64,000 bases of DNA, from assembly GCF_005818865.1 (NCBI RefSeq), contig NZ_VBRY01000009.1, positions 1 to 64,000 of the forward strand, given 5' to 3'. The notes beneath the pieces are model-generated. The model saw nothing but the letters and a program-made list of their open reading frames with translations. It did not search any database and was not told the origin of the DNA. The stretch comes from Mariprofundus erugo (GTDB lineage Bacteria > Pseudomonadota > Zetaproteobacteria > Mariprofundales > Mariprofundaceae). This document shows positions 23,700-33,761 of this stretch, in pieces (position 1 is the first letter of the stretch; each line of letters begins with the position of its first letter). The position numbers were made by a program, and so were the translations under genes.

Positions 23700-23825
23700 G
23701 GAGCGGCATTATTCCCCATGCTACTGACATTGCAAGCGGTACAGCCCTGCTTGCCAAGCCGGCTCACACTCCTAGCATCGGCTTTTTACGCATAACCACT
23801 CCATTCTCACCGCCACGGAGGCCTG

Positions 23826-24248
23826 ATGAAACGATTACTGACCCTGCTATTTGCCTGCCTGCTCCCCTTTCTCTCCGGCTGCCTCACGCAAGCCGACCAG
23901 GGCGCTGAAGCCAATACACTGGTGACGGCTGTGCATCAGAGTTTTCAGGATGGCGACTGGGATCGACTGACACCACTGTATGACGAACAGTTTACCAACA
24001 CCCACCCGACAGAGAAATGGCAACAACAGTTGATATCGCTGACAAAGCCGATGGGAAAGCTCGTCAATGTCAAACCGACATTCGAGCAGCATGACCCCCG
24101 GTTCGGCGGCGATTTTTACCTCTACGGTTTTATCCTGCAGTTTGAGAAGGGAAGTATTTCCGAGACCATCACCATCTATAAAGCGGTTAATGCAGAAAAG
24201 ATGACCATCTCGGGCCATGAGCTGCGCGTAAAGAGGCAGGCATCGTGA
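23826..24248 (+). CDS. lipoprotein, possible SnoaL/NTF2-like or DUF-type domain
   Basis: 140 aa with a lipobox (FLSGCLT, Cys near residue 19), then a mixed alpha/beta domain of about 110 residues with one tryptophan-rich region (DGDWDRLTPLYD). The domain shape (an early helix, a DWDRL...LY stretch, then beta strands) resembles NTF2-like folds, but this is a weak visual call. It begins at ATG with GGAGG upstream and is followed by an overlapping second lipoprotein gene, on the opposite strand from the respiratory units. Confidence 0.75.
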   Translation: MKRLLTLLFACLLPFLSGCLTQADQGAEANTLVTAVHQSFQDGDWDRLTPLYDEQFTNTHPTEKWQQQLISLTKPMGKLVNVKPTFEQHDPRFGGDFYLYGFILQFEKGSISETITIYKAVNAEKMTISGHELRVKRQAS

Positions 24249-24628
24249 TCCGGGCCATGACCTCCTTCAAACGACTGTGCGTGGTCGCCGCACTGACCTT
24301 TTCCCTTACTGCCTGCATGGGCGCAGACAACCCTGTACCACTGGACACCATCTCACAGCTCGAGGGAGCATGGCAGCAGAATAACGGCACAGCGCGGGTT
24401 CAATTTTATGCCGACGAAACGGTAAAACTGAATATGCCGGATGAGCAACCGCCCGTCCGCCTGCTTTCAGTGCTTGAAACCATCAAGGATGACAAAATCG
24501 GATTTGGCGTGAATGATCGCTGGCACGGCCCCATTCATGTGGTGCTGGCCAGGGATGGCCAGTCTCTGCAACTGATCATCCCGGGCGAGCCTGATCGCAC
24601 ACTCGATTTTCATAAAGAGCCCCGGTAA
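24245..24628 (+). CDS. lipoprotein of unknown function
   Basis: 127 aa starting at a GTG that overlaps the stop of the preceding lipoprotein gene. It has a lipobox (SLTACMG, Cys near residue 24) and a small beta-rich domain. No family is recognised. The pair 23826/24245 is probably one envelope unit. Downstream lies a shared hairpin and the convergent clpB gene. Confidence 0.7.
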   Translation: MIRAMTSFKRLCVVAALTFSLTACMGADNPVPLDTISQLEGAWQQNNGTARVQFYADETVKLNMPDEQPPVRLLSVLETIKDDKIGFGVNDRWHGPIHVVLARDGQSLQLIIPGEPDRTLDFHKEPR

Positions 24629-24643
24629 CAGATCCGGAGATAA

Positions 24644-24677
24644 GCACCCGCCAGCTGTCACTGCCGCTGGCGGGTGC
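24644..24677. terminator. hairpin between convergent genes
   Basis: GCACCCGCCAGC and GCTGGCGGGTGC form a 12-bp stem in the 63-bp gap between a plus-strand lipoprotein gene and clpB. The T-tracts are poor on both sides, so termination is probable but not certain. It may serve both directions. Confidence 0.65.
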
Positions 24678-24691
24678 TCAAGCTTCAACCA

Positions 24692-27292
24692 TTATGACTC
24701 ACAGTTAAAGGCAAGGTGCCCGTCGACCTCATTCACCCGCACCACAGAGCCCGGATGAGCCTCACCAGCGATCAGCAGTCGTGCCAGCGGTGTCTCCACC
24801 TGCTGCTGAATAAATCGCTTCAGCGGACGGGCACCAAACACCGGGTCATAGCCCTCGCGGGCAAGCCAGCGGGCAGCCTCATCACTGAGCTCAAGCGTGA
24901 CCTGCTGACTGGCCAGTCGTTTTTTCAGGGCGACAAGAAACAGTGAAGAGATCTCCACCACATCCTGCTCGCTCAGCGGCTTGAAGAGCACCGTATCATC
25001 AAGCCGGTTGAGAAATTCCGGCCGGAAGTGCGCATGCAGTGCAGTCCGCACCTGATTGCGGGCATACTCCGATATGTTGCCATGCGCATCGATTCCCGAG
25101 AGCAGATAATCACTACCGATATTACTGGTCATGATCACAATCGTATTCAGAAAACTCACCGTCCGTCCGTGACTGTCGGTAATTCGACCGTCATCCAGCA
25201 CCTGTAACAGCACATTAAACACATCCGCATGGGCCTTCTCTATCTCATCAAACAGCAGCACACAGTAGGGTTTGCGACGCACCGCCTCGGTCAGCTGCCC
25301 GCCCTCTTCAAAGCCCACATACCCGGGAGGCGCTCCCAGCAAACGGGAGACAGCATGCTTCTCCATATACTCGGACATATCGATGCGCACCATGTTCTCT
25401 TCGCTGTCAAACAGTGTCCTTGCCAGCGTGCGGGCCAGCTCTGTTTTACCAACGCCGGTAGGCCCCATAAACAGAAATGATCCAATCGGGCGTTTCGGAT
25501 CCTGAATACCTGCACGGGCGCGCAGCACAGCATCTGCCACTACCTGCACAGCCTCATCCTGCCCGACCACCCGCTCATGCAGTACGGTATCAAGACGCAA
25601 CAACTTCTCCCGCTCCCCCTCCATCAGACGGGTGACAGGAATACCGGTCCAGCGGGCGACCACACCGGCAATCTCTTCATCACCTACCTCCTCACGCAAC
25701 AGCACCTTTTCTGCCGCATGGGCCTCGCTTTCAGCCAGTTTCTTTTCAAGCTCAGGCAAGCGTCCGTAGCGCAGCTCAGCCACCTTTTCCAGCTGATAGT
25801 TACGCTCAGCCTGTTCTATTGCGAGCCGCACCTTCTCAATCTGCTCGCGCACGGACTGGACCTCACCCAGTGCCCCCTTCTCCTTATCCCACTGGGCACG
25901 CATGGCATCCCGCCGCTCTTTCTGATCGGCGAGTTCACGCCGCAAGCCCTTCAAACGCTCGAGACTGGCCGCATCTTTCTCTTTCTTCAGCGCCGTCTCC
26001 TCAATCTCCAGCCGCATCACCTTGCGTGTCGATTCATCAAGCTCTGCCGGCATCGAATCCATTTCGGTTCGAATCGAGGCACAGGCCTCATCGACCAGAT
26101 CAATCGCCTTATCCGGAAGGAAACGATCAGAGATATATCGATCCGACAGGGTCGCTGCAGCCACCAGCGCCGCATCGGCAATTCTTACGCCGTGATGAAG
26201 CTCGAAGCGCTCACGCAAGCCTCTAAGAATGGAAATCGTATCCTCAACATCCGGTGCATCAACGGTCACCGGCTGAAAGCGGCGCTCAAGTGCTGCATCC
26301 TTTTCGATATAGCGGCGATACTCATCCAGCGTCGTCGCACCGATACAGTGCAGTTCACCTCGCGCCAGCATCGGCTTGAGCATATTACCGGCATCGGCCG
26401 AGCCTTCGGTTTTTCCGGCTCCGACAATGGTGTGCAGCTCATCAATAAAGAGAATGATCTTCCCTTCAGCCTCCTTGATCTCCTTGAGCACAGCCTTCAG
26501 CCGCTCCTCAAATTCACCGCGATATTTGGCACCGGCCATCAGAGCCATCATATCCAGGGCAAATACGGTTCGATTTTTCAAACCTTCCGGCACATCACCG
26601 GAGACAATGCGCTGCGCCAACCCCTCGGCAATCGCTGTTTTACCCACACCCGGCTCACCGATCAGCACCGGGTTATTTTTTGTTTTACGCGAAAGAATGC
26701 GGATCACCGAGCGGATCTCGCTGTCACGACCGATCACCGGATCCAGCTTGCCCAGGCGCGCCATCTCAACCAGATCGCTGCCATATTTTTTCAGGGCATC
26801 ATATTGACCTTCAGGGTTATCGCTGGTGACCCGCTGATGGCCGCGCACCGCATCGAGAGCCTTAAGAAAACGCTCACGCGTAACCCCCTGCTCCCGGCAA
26901 ATTCGCCCGGCATCGGTCGTCGTCCCCTCTTCAATAAACGCCAGCAGCAGATGCTCCACCGAAATATATTCATCTTTCAGGCGGCTGGCCTCATCACCGG
27001 CCTTCACCAGCAGCTGCTGCAGGCGCTGGGTAATATAAACTTTATCCTGCTCAATACCGCCACTGCTGCGGACACGCGGACGCTTTGCCAATGCCTGCTG
27101 CAGTTGCGCCTGCAATACCGCCAGGGATGCACCACTCTGCTCAATCAGGCGGGGAGCCAGGCCATCCTGCTGAGCCAGAAGCTCAACCAGCAGATGTTCG
27201 CCATCCACTTCCTGATGTGACAAACGAACAGCAAGCGACTGACTGGCCATCAGCGCCTCATTTGCCTTTTGCGTCAAGCGATTCATATCCAT
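24692..27292 (-). CDS. clpB: ATP-dependent disaggregase ClpB
   Basis: A hexameric AAA+ chaperone that rescues aggregated proteins together with DnaK. The 866-aa protein has the N-domain (to about 145), a first AAA domain with GEPGVGKT near residue 206, the coiled-coil middle domain (about 400-525) that sets ClpB apart from ClpA/ClpC, and a second AAA domain with GPTGVGKT near 606. Length is normal. The start at 27292 follows AGGGG; a 38-codon extension upstream lacks similarity and a ribosome site. No HrcA or sigma-32 site was identified upstream. Confidence 0.97.
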   Translation of the reverse strand: MDMNRLTQKANEALMASQSLAVRLSHQEVDGEHLLVELLAQQDGLAPRLIEQSGASLAVLQAQLQQALAKRPRVRSSGGIEQDKVYITQRLQQLLVKAGDEASRLKDEYISVEHLLLAFIEEGTTTDAGRICREQGVTRERFLKALDAVRGHQRVTSDNPEGQYDALKKYGSDLVEMARLGKLDPVIGRDSEIRSVIRILSRKTKNNPVLIGEPGVGKTAIAEGLAQRIVSGDVPEGLKNRTVFALDMMALMAGAKYRGEFEERLKAVLKEIKEAEGKIILFIDELHTIVGAGKTEGSADAGNMLKPMLARGELHCIGATTLDEYRRYIEKDAALERRFQPVTVDAPDVEDTISILRGLRERFELHHGVRIADAALVAAATLSDRYISDRFLPDKAIDLVDEACASIRTEMDSMPAELDESTRKVMRLEIEETALKKEKDAASLERLKGLRRELADQKERRDAMRAQWDKEKGALGEVQSVREQIEKVRLAIEQAERNYQLEKVAELRYGRLPELEKKLAESEAHAAEKVLLREEVGDEEIAGVVARWTGIPVTRLMEGEREKLLRLDTVLHERVVGQDEAVQVVADAVLRARAGIQDPKRPIGSFLFMGPTGVGKTELARTLARTLFDSEENMVRIDMSEYMEKHAVSRLLGAPPGYVGFEEGGQLTEAVRRKPYCVLLFDEIEKAHADVFNVLLQVLDDGRITDSHGRTVSFLNTIVIMTSNIGSDYLLSGIDAHGNISEYARNQVRTALHAHFRPEFLNRLDDTVLFKPLSEQDVVEISSLFLVALKKRLASQQVTLELSDEAARWLAREGYDPVFGARPLKRFIQQQVETPLARLLIAGEAHPGSVVRVNEVDGHLAFNCES

Positions 27293-27449
27293 TGCTGCAC
27301 CCCTGAATGAAAAAAGTCCTTCACGGCCATTGCCGTCCGGATACGCATCGAAGATAAACCCTCGCGCATCCTGTGACTGTGTGGGGATCAACGTTGTCAA
27401 TTCCAAGGGGTCTGCAATGGTCGCGGTCAGAGCGACCAGGGCCGTATAT

Positions 27450-29072
27450 TCAGCCTGTTTTCAAACCCGTAGCAACAACCGCCAGCAAATCGCTGGCACC
27501 ATAAGGTTTTTGCGCGAAAAGCGCCCCCTGTTGGCGCAATTGCATAATCTCATCAATTTCACCATAACCACTGCTGACCACAACCGGCAGCGCCGGATAA
27601 TCTCGCCGGATCAAACGAAATACCTGATAACCGTTCATGCCCGGCATGGAAAAATCGAGCAATACCAGCGAAATCCTCTGCTCCTGTTGCGCCAGCATCT
27701 GCAGCGCCTGCTGACCATCCACCGCCTCCAGCACAGAAAGCCCGGCCCTCTCAAGCATTCGCCTGGCAACCTGGCGCACCACAGGCTCATCATCGACAAG
27801 CAGAATGAGCCCCCGCATGGAACCGGTGTCGCCCCCGCCAATGCCTGTTTCAATCCGGGTAGCCTGCATCAGGGCAGGAAAATAGAGTCGAAAACAGGTC
27901 CCTTCACCCTGCTGGCTGATCACCTCCACAGCTCCGCCGGCGGTACGCATCACACCGGCAACCGCCGCCAACCCCAATCCGGAGCCATGCTCCTTGGAAC
28001 TGAAAAACGGTTCGAATATCCTGTTCATCAGCCCGTCCGGAATACCCGTACCGTTATCCCGCACCTCAACCACGACAAAATGCCCGCCTGCCTCGATATG
28101 CTGAATCGGGAAATGCGCAAAAAATGACCATGGGTAGTCAGCATGCGATGTTTGCACCTCAATCCTGCCACTGCGCCCGGAGGGGATGGCATCGGCACCA
28201 TTGACCAGCAGGTTGATCACCACCTGCTGCAACTGGGTCGGATCCACTTCAACAGCCGGCAGCCCGGCTGCCAGAGTGAATTTAACATCTGCACGACGGC
28301 AGACAGAAGCTCCAACCAGACTCCTGACCTCCCCGATCAGCCCGTTAAGATCGACCTGCTGCTTGCGCCAGCCCCCCTGCCCGGAAAAAGCCAGCAGCTG
28401 CCGCACAAGCTCAGCCCCGCGCCTGGAGGAAAGGAGAATATCCTCAAGAAACGGGGCGACAGGCTTGTGCTCGGCATCATCCAGCAGGGCGAGCTCGGCA
28501 TTTCCCATCACCCCGACAAGCAGGTTGTTAAAATCATGCGCGACGCCCGCCGCCAGCACGCCGGAAATCTCAAGCCGCTGCATCTCCGCCATGCGTGCAT
28601 GCACAGCCTGTCGCGCCTCGAAGTCCTGCAGCATGCGCCTCTCATAGGTCTCCATCATGTATTGAAATGCCGCTGCAACCATCGACAAAAACAGATAGAT
28701 GATCACGGCCACAATCAACATCCCGCTATAGGGTGACGGCTCACCGTGCAGCTGTATCCACACGCATTCACCGACAACCAGCGCCAGAAAGGCAATCGCC
28801 CAGATCATGCCTTCACGAAAACCGAAAAAATAGAATGACAACAGTGAAACAACCGGCATCCAGATCAAAAACACCGGCATTTCCATAAACTCCTGAGGAA
28901 TCGACGGAATAAACGACAGGCAAAGAAAAAGCATACTGATGCGTGCCGGCATCAGTGAGTAAGGCGTCCGCCAGGCCCAGACAAACAGTGGCACAAGGAC
29001 AATACCGAGAAGAATATCCTGGGGCAGCGAAGCAATCAGGCCATTGCGCCAGTCAAGCCATGCACAAATCAA
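27450..29072 (-). CDS. hybrid histidine kinase with C-terminal receiver
   Basis: About 540 aa: several N-terminal helices (to about residue 140), a HisKA domain with [12 protein letters not shown] near 176, a HATPase domain ([17 protein letters not shown]) to about 398, then a receiver domain with LLVDDEP and the phosphoacceptor in [11 protein letters not shown] near 478. It is a membrane sensor whose signal is not evident. The first in-frame start is a TTG at 29072, but the frame stays open upstream to about 29180 and adds a hydrophobic stretch, so the true start may lie further up. Next upstream are the periplasmic and PrsR-like genes. Confidence 0.88.
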   Translation of the reverse strand: MICAWLDWRNGLIASLPQDILLGIVLVPLFVWAWRTPYSLMPARISMLFLCLSFIPSIPQEFMEMPVFLIWMPVVSLLSFYFFGFREGMIWAIAFLALVVGECVWIQLHGEPSPYSGMLIVAVIIYLFLSMVAAAFQYMMETYERRMLQDFEARQAVHARMAEMQRLEISGVLAAGVAHDFNNLLVGVMGNAELALLDDAEHKPVAPFLEDILLSSRRGAELVRQLLAFSGQGGWRKQQVDLNGLIGEVRSLVGASVCRRADVKFTLAAGLPAVEVDPTQLQQVVINLLVNGADAIPSGRSGRIEVQTSHADYPWSFFAHFPIQHIEAGGHFVVVEVRDNGTGIPDGLMNRIFEPFFSSKEHGSGLGLAAVAGVMRTAGGAVEVISQQGEGTCFRLYFPALMQATRIETGIGGGDTGSMRGLILLVDDEPVVRQVARRMLERAGLSVLEAVDGQQALQMLAQQEQRISLVLLDFSMPGMNGYQVFRLIRRDYPALPVVVSSGYGEIDEIMQLRQQGALFAQKPYGASDLLAVVATGLKTG

Positions 29073-29182
29073 TGCAATCAGGGAACCGGCGGCGGAGCCG
29101 GTCAGAAACAGGCGATGACGAAGACTTGTACGGGCAACCCGATACTCTGCCTGCAGACCGCTGCTCCCATGCGACCAGCCTT

Positions 29183-29575
29183 TTATCGCGGCAGCTCCAC
29201 TACAATCACAGCAACCTGAGCGGCCGATACGGGGTTGGAGTTGGCAATTTCAACGATCAGATCATCCGTACCATCAAGGTTATCAAAACGGGCATGAAAG
29301 TCGTGATTACCCACCTTGTAACTGCGCGCCTGAGCCAGAGTGGTCTCTTTTTCATCCTGCACACGGGCAATCCGGAAGGTCAGTGGCCCGACACTTTCCG
29401 ATACCAGCGTCACCTCATAAATACCGGCTCTGTTCGGCATATCAAAAAACTCGCGTGACTTCTGAAACTGCGGCACATTGGCATCCCGATAATAGAGATA
29501 GTTTTTATCAGCTGCCTGCAGCTGCAGGGGCATCGCGAGCAGCGCCACCAGTAACGGAACAAGGAGCTTTCTCAC
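29183..29575 (-). CDS. small periplasmic protein of unknown function
   Basis: 130 aa with a signal peptide ending LQAADK (about residue 22) and a beta-rich domain with no cysteines. No family is recognised. The GTG start overlaps the stop of the PrsR-like regulator gene (GTGA), so the two are translationally coupled. It may be a periplasmic signal partner for one of the neighbouring kinases; that is inference. Confidence 0.75.
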   Translation of the reverse strand: MRKLLVPLLVALLAMPLQLQAADKNYLYYRDANVPQFQKSREFFDMPNRAGIYEVTLVSESVGPLTFRIARVQDEKETTLAQARSYKVGNHDFHARFDNLDGTDDLIVEIANSNPVSAAQVAVIVVELPR

Positions 29576-30990
29576 GGGTTATCCATCAGATCAATGCCAT
29601 ATTTATCGCAGAGATAGCGCATCTTGTCCTTGGCCCTGTCGCCAAAGCCAAGCCAGCGGCCGGCACGCGCCTTGATATGTTGATTGCGCTCCAGAGCCTC
29701 CTCCACCAACTGTCGCTCAAACTCGGCAATCGCCTTCTCGGCACGAATACCGGTATCAGGCAGCCGTTGAAACCAGAGCTTCAAAGGATCGACATCGCCG
29801 CTGACCGGCAAGGGGCCGGACAACGACGGGATAGATTCCACTTCACTGCCGGTCGCCAACACCACCGAACGCTCAATGACGTTTTCAAGCTCCCGCACAT
29901 TTCCCGGCCAGCTATAGCGCGCCAGCTGCTCCAGCACCTCCTCCGAAAGCGGGCGCATGCGCTTGCCGCACATCGCTGCCTTGCGCAGCAGAATCGCATC
30001 CGCCAGCTCGGGCAGATCCTCGATATGATCGCGCAAGGCAGGGATATCCATCACCACCACATGAATACGATAGTAAAGATCATCCCGGAAGGTGCCGGCA
30101 GCCACACGGCTCTCAAGATCTTCATGGGTGGAACACACCAGCCTGACATCCGAGCGAAGAATCGCCTCGCCACCCAGTCGGGAAAACTCGCCATATTCGA
30201 GTACCCTGAGCAACTTGGCCTGCACCGTCAGCGGCAAGCCGGCCACCTCATCAAGAAACAGCGTGCCACCGGCTGCGCGCTCAAACCAGCCAAGCTTGCG
30301 CCGGCTGCTACCGCTACCGCCAAATGCTCCCTTCTCATACCCGAACAGCTCGGACTCCAGCAGCTGCTCACTCATCGCCGCACAGTTAATGGCAATAAAC
30401 GGGCGTCCTGCCCGCGGACTGACTTCATGCAACTTGCGCGCCACCAGCTCCTTCCCTGCCCCCGTCTCACCGCGAACCAGAACGGTAGAAGGGGTCGCGG
30501 CAACCTGCTCAATCAAGGCTCTCAGCGCCCGCATGGAGTCGGAACCACCGAGGATTTCGCTATTCACCTGGGTGGCCAGCGCGCGCTGCATCTCCTGCTC
30601 GCGCACGGCCTGGAAATGGGCCTCCAGACTACGGTCAATGGTACTTTTGACCTCATCGGGATCAAACGGCTTGCCGAAAAAGTCCTGCGCCCCCAGCTCC
30701 TGGGCCCGGATCGCATATGATCGCTCATCATGGCCGGTAATCACCACCACAGGTGTATCCGGACTCTCGCTGCGCAGACGCTGCAAATAGCCCATCCCGA
30801 TTTCGGGATTATCCGGCTCCGGCGGCAGGGCCAGGTCCAGCACTACCAGATCCACTCGATTGGCAGATAGCGCCTCATCAGCGGCCTCAAGATCACCGGC
30901 CTCCAGCACCCGATAGTTGTCCTTAAGCAATAGCCTGAGATTCAGGCGATTAATATCATTATCATCGACAACCAGTATGGTGTGTTTCAT
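29572..30990 (-). CDS. PrsR-like response regulator with AAA+ domain and altered GAFTGA loop
   Basis: 473 aa: receiver domain (LVVDDND, phosphoacceptor in VVLDLAL near residue 55), an AAA+ sigma-54 activator domain (GETGAGKE near 177, GGTLFLDEV near 241) and a Fis-type helix-turn-helix end. In place of GAFTGA, the loop that contacts sigma-54, the protein has GAFGGS followed by two extra residues. Loss of the threonine usually prevents sigma-54 activation. The start at 30990 follows GGAGGAGG and overlaps the kinase stop (ATGA). It resembles PrsR of exopolysaccharide/PEP-CTERM systems. Confidence 0.9.
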   Translation of the reverse strand: MKHTILVVDDNDINRLNLRLLLKDNYRVLEAGDLEAADEALSANRVDLVVLDLALPPEPDNPEIGMGYLQRLRSESPDTPVVVITGHDERSYAIRAQELGAQDFFGKPFDPDEVKSTIDRSLEAHFQAVREQEMQRALATQVNSEILGGSDSMRALRALIEQVAATPSTVLVRGETGAGKELVARKLHEVSPRAGRPFIAINCAAMSEQLLESELFGYEKGAFGGSGSSRRKLGWFERAAGGTLFLDEVAGLPLTVQAKLLRVLEYGEFSRLGGEAILRSDVRLVCSTHEDLESRVAAGTFRDDLYYRIHVVVMDIPALRDHIEDLPELADAILLRKAAMCGKRMRPLSEEVLEQLARYSWPGNVRELENVIERSVVLATGSEVESIPSLSGPLPVSGDVDPLKLWFQRLPDTGIRAEKAIAEFERQLVEEALERNQHIKARAGRWLGFGDRAKDKMRYLCDKYGIDLMDNP

Positions 30991-32372
30991 AGCGCCTCCT
31001 CCTGTGCGGAGCGATCTTGCCATAATGGCAAACAGACACTGAAGGTGGAACCTTTCCCCTCCCCCTCACTGCTTGCCGCAATGGTTCCACCATGCGCCCG
31101 CACAATTCTGCGACTTAAATAAAGACCAATCCCCAACCCGTTACTTTTGCTGGTTGCAAAAAGATGAAAGAGCTTGTGGCGAATGAAAGCATCCGTCATT
31201 CCACTCCCCTGATCCGTCACTTCGACCTGCACCATCGGCGTCCCTTGTGGATCACGCACCGGCAATACCCGCACCGTGATATCACCCTGCCCCTGCATCG
31301 ACTGCACCGCATTATCGTAAAGATTTTCAAATACGCCCTGCAACAGGTCGGCATCGCCGGCGACAGCAGGCACTACCTCGAAGCACTGGTGCACATGAAT
31401 CGACTCCGGCCACAGGCGGTCACGGATGGTGGACTTAAGCAGGCTGACGATATCCAGTGGAATAATGGTCGGATTCACAGGCGCATTGGGGTCAGCCATA
31501 CGCTGCATCAACATCTGCATGCGTCCGGTCACCTTGCGAATCGCCACCAGCATGCGCTGTATATCTTCTTCCTCAAGCTTGCCCGAGCCCAGGTGGTGGG
31601 CCAGAAATGAAAGGTCATGCAAGCGGTTCTTTAAATCATGCGAGTGGAGCTGGCGAGTCACCCTGGAGAAGGAGTCGAGACGGGCGGCTTCCGCCTGTTG
31701 ATGGGTCAGACGCGCATGCTCCAGACTCATCGCGGAAAATCGGGCCAGCGACTCCAGACTTTCACGCTCTTCATGATCCATCAGCGAGCCATCGAGCCTG
31801 GGCCCGAGCCAAAGCCATGCAGTCCCCGAAGCGGCTGGAATCTTCAGGCATAACTCATAGGCAGCATCATGGCCTTTAAGCGCGGCATCGCGGGCGGCTG
31901 TCGGTGCATTGGCAGGAAAGGAGAACCAGCCCCCATCCGGCACGCCCCGTTCATCCAGTGCCGCATAGTGACGATAACTGACCCTGCAGATGCGCTCCAG
32001 CAGTGCCCGCTCCACATCCTGCTCCGGCAACTGGGCCAGATCACCCGCTCCCAGCTGCCGGATTGCAGCGAGCATATCCAGCTGATGGCGGAAAAACATC
32101 TGATCGAGTACGCGCTGCATGCCCTGAACCAGAGGCGCATAACCGAATGCGGCAGCAATCGCGGCAATCGCCATCGACCAGGCTGAAACAGGCTCACCGG
32201 TGAGCATATAGACCAGCGATTCGGCCAGCATCAGCACCAGAATAAAGACGGCGATAGCGACAAGCGTCGCGGCTAAATAGGCAAACGAGTGAACCCAGCG
32301 TCTGAAGCTGAACATCAGACGCAGGGAGGAGAGCAGCTTATCAGCTATCAAGTGGCTCCAGCTTCTCTGCAC
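30987..32372 (-). CDS. PrsK-like sensor histidine kinase
   Basis: About 461 aa: two N-terminal helices (about residues 30-75), a GAF-like region (about 90-200), a phosphoacceptor helix with SHDLKNRLHDLSF near 233-245, as in PrsK-type kinases where HDLKN replaces the usual HE[LF]xN, and a C-terminal ATPase (DNAVQSM, GSGMTD, NGLGIGLYLS). It is co-transcribed with the PrsR-like regulator, whose start overlaps its stop. The GTG start at 32372 lies inside the end of dapA; an ATG at 32315 is an alternative. Confidence 0.88.
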   Translation of the reverse strand: MQRSWSHLIADKLLSSLRLMFSFRRWVHSFAYLAATLVAIAVFILVLMLAESLVYMLTGEPVSAWSMAIAAIAAAFGYAPLVQGMQRVLDQMFFRHQLDMLAAIRQLGAGDLAQLPEQDVERALLERICRVSYRHYAALDERGVPDGGWFSFPANAPTAARDAALKGHDAAYELCLKIPAASGTAWLWLGPRLDGSLMDHEERESLESLARFSAMSLEHARLTHQQAEAARLDSFSRVTRQLHSHDLKNRLHDLSFLAHHLGSGKLEEEDIQRMLVAIRKVTGRMQMLMQRMADPNAPVNPTIIPLDIVSLLKSTIRDRLWPESIHVHQCFEVVPAVAGDADLLQGVFENLYDNAVQSMQGQGDITVRVLPVRDPQGTPMVQVEVTDQGSGMTDAFIRHKLFHLFATSKSNGLGIGLYLSRRIVRAHGGTIAASSEGEGKGSTFSVCLPLWQDRSAQEEAL

Positions 32373-33237
32373 CTCTGAAGCCAGCCATCACATCGCGCAG
32401 CAGCTGCAATGGCGCTCCGTGCAGCGGCATCAGTGGCAAACGCATCTCACCTTTCATCCAGCCCAGCAGACAGCATGCAGCCTTGACCGGAATCGGGTTG
32501 GACTGCATGAACATCACCTCATTCAGCTCACGCATGCAGAACTGTGCATCTCTCGCCTCATGCAGGTGACCGGCACGCATTGCATCGGTCAACACCTTCA
32601 TGGTTTTCGGAGCAATATTCGAGACCACTGAAATCACGCCATGGCCACCCAGGGCCATAAATGGCAGCACAGTCGCATCATCACCGGAATAGAATTCAAT
32701 ACGGCCATCGCAGGCAGCCATGGTATGAGCCAGCTGCTCCATATCGGCTGTGGCATCCTTGATACCGACAATATTGGCCACATGTGAAAGGCGCCCGACC
32801 GTTTCCGGCAACAGGTTCGAGTTGGTCCGACCCGGCACATTATAAATCAGCTGCGGCAAATGCACCGCGTCAGCAACGGCCTTGTAGTGGTAATAAATCC
32901 CGTCCTGCGTTGGCTTGTTATAATATGGCGAGATCAGCAGAGCGGCATCGGCGCCGAGCTCCTTGGCAGCCCGGGTCAGCTCGATCGATTCGGCTGTGTT
33001 GTTGCTGCCTGTTCCTGCAATCACCGGCACGCGCCCGGCGACCTGATCCACAGCAATCGCGATCGCCTGCTTGTGCTCATCAAATGATAAGGTTGCCGCT
33101 TCACCCGTCGTACCGGCAGGGACTACACCATCAACCCCGGCCTCAATCTGCCGTTCGAGATGGGCACGAAACGCTTCCTCATCTATTTTGCCGTTGGAAA
33201 ATGGTGTGACCAGAGCGGTCATCGTGCCGTGAAACAT
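32341..33237 (-). CDS. dapA: 4-hydroxy-tetrahydrodipicolinate synthase
   Basis: Condenses pyruvate with aspartate semialdehyde, the first committed step to lysine and diaminopimelate for peptidoglycan. The 298-aa TIM-barrel has AGTTGEAATLS near residue 42, the tyrosine in PYYNKPTQ near 106-112, IYNVPGRT near 132 and the Schiff-base lysine in GIKDATAD near 161. Length is normal. GGAGG precedes the ATG. It overlaps the PrsK-like kinase gene by about 30 bases, so the kinase may be read through from dapA. Confidence 0.97.
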   Translation of the reverse strand: MFHGTMTALVTPFSNGKIDEEAFRAHLERQIEAGVDGVVPAGTTGEAATLSFDEHKQAIAIAVDQVAGRVPVIAGTGSNNTAESIELTRAAKELGADAALLISPYYNKPTQDGIYYHYKAVADAVHLPQLIYNVPGRTNSNLLPETVGRLSHVANIVGIKDATADMEQLAHTMAACDGRIEFYSGDDATVLPFMALGGHGVISVVSNIAPKTMKVLTDAMRAGHLHEARDAQFCMRELNEVMFMQSNPIPVKAACCLLGWMKGEMRLPLMPLHGAPLQLLRDVMAGFRGAEKLEPLDS

Positions 33238-33391
33238 GCAAGCCTCCGTAATCGTGCGCGGCAGAACTATAGCCGCTGAAAGAGATCGAGAAAGAGGCGA
33301 TGTGCCGCATCCGGTCGCCCCCCTTCTGTTTCAGCCATGCAGAAGAGAAAAAATGATGGCCATCTCAGGCAGGACGAGCACCGGAAGCGGG

Positions 33392-33700
33392 TTACTCGCG
33401 CTCTTTCAGCAGCGCTGCCAGACCGGCAAACGGATGACTGGTGGCCAGCACATGCTCGTCCCGCGACACATCCTGCCGGGCATCCGCCTCCAGATAGCGC
33501 TGATGCTCATTGTCATGGCAGTACACACATAACAGTTCCCAGTTGCTGCCATCCGCCGGATTATGATCATGATTATGATCCTTATGATGTACCGTCAACA
33601 TACGCAGCTGCTTGCCTGAAAACTCGCGCGCGCAGCGTGCACAAACCCACGGAAACATTTTAAGTGCCTGCTCCCGATAGTTCACATCCTTAGCTGCCAT
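33392..33700 (-). CDS. yajD: YajD-type HNH nuclease family protein
   Basis: 102 aa with the HNH layout: CARC near residue 20, LTVHHKDHNHDHNPADGSN near 35-53 and LLCVYCHDNEH near 57. Two CXXC pairs would hold a structural zinc. E. coli YajD has similar length and motif order. The cellular substrate is not settled for this family. The gene has its own ribosome site (GGGGGACCGGAG) and lies between dapA and the two-component genes. Confidence 0.88.
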   Translation of the reverse strand: MAAKDVNYREQALKMFPWVCARCAREFSGKQLRMLTVHHKDHNHDHNPADGSNWELLCVYCHDNEHQRYLEADARQDVSRDEHVLATSHPFAGLAALLKERE

Positions 33701-33761
33701 CTCCGGTCCCCCTCCTGCCAGTCAATCTGTATCACTGTGACACCATCGGCCACAAACATCA

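Noticed and set aside
25577-27220. A 547-codon plus-strand open frame over clpB
   Set aside because: It lies wholly antisense to clpB, whose domains and length are unambiguous. It is a composition by-product with no ribosome site and no recognisable protein features.
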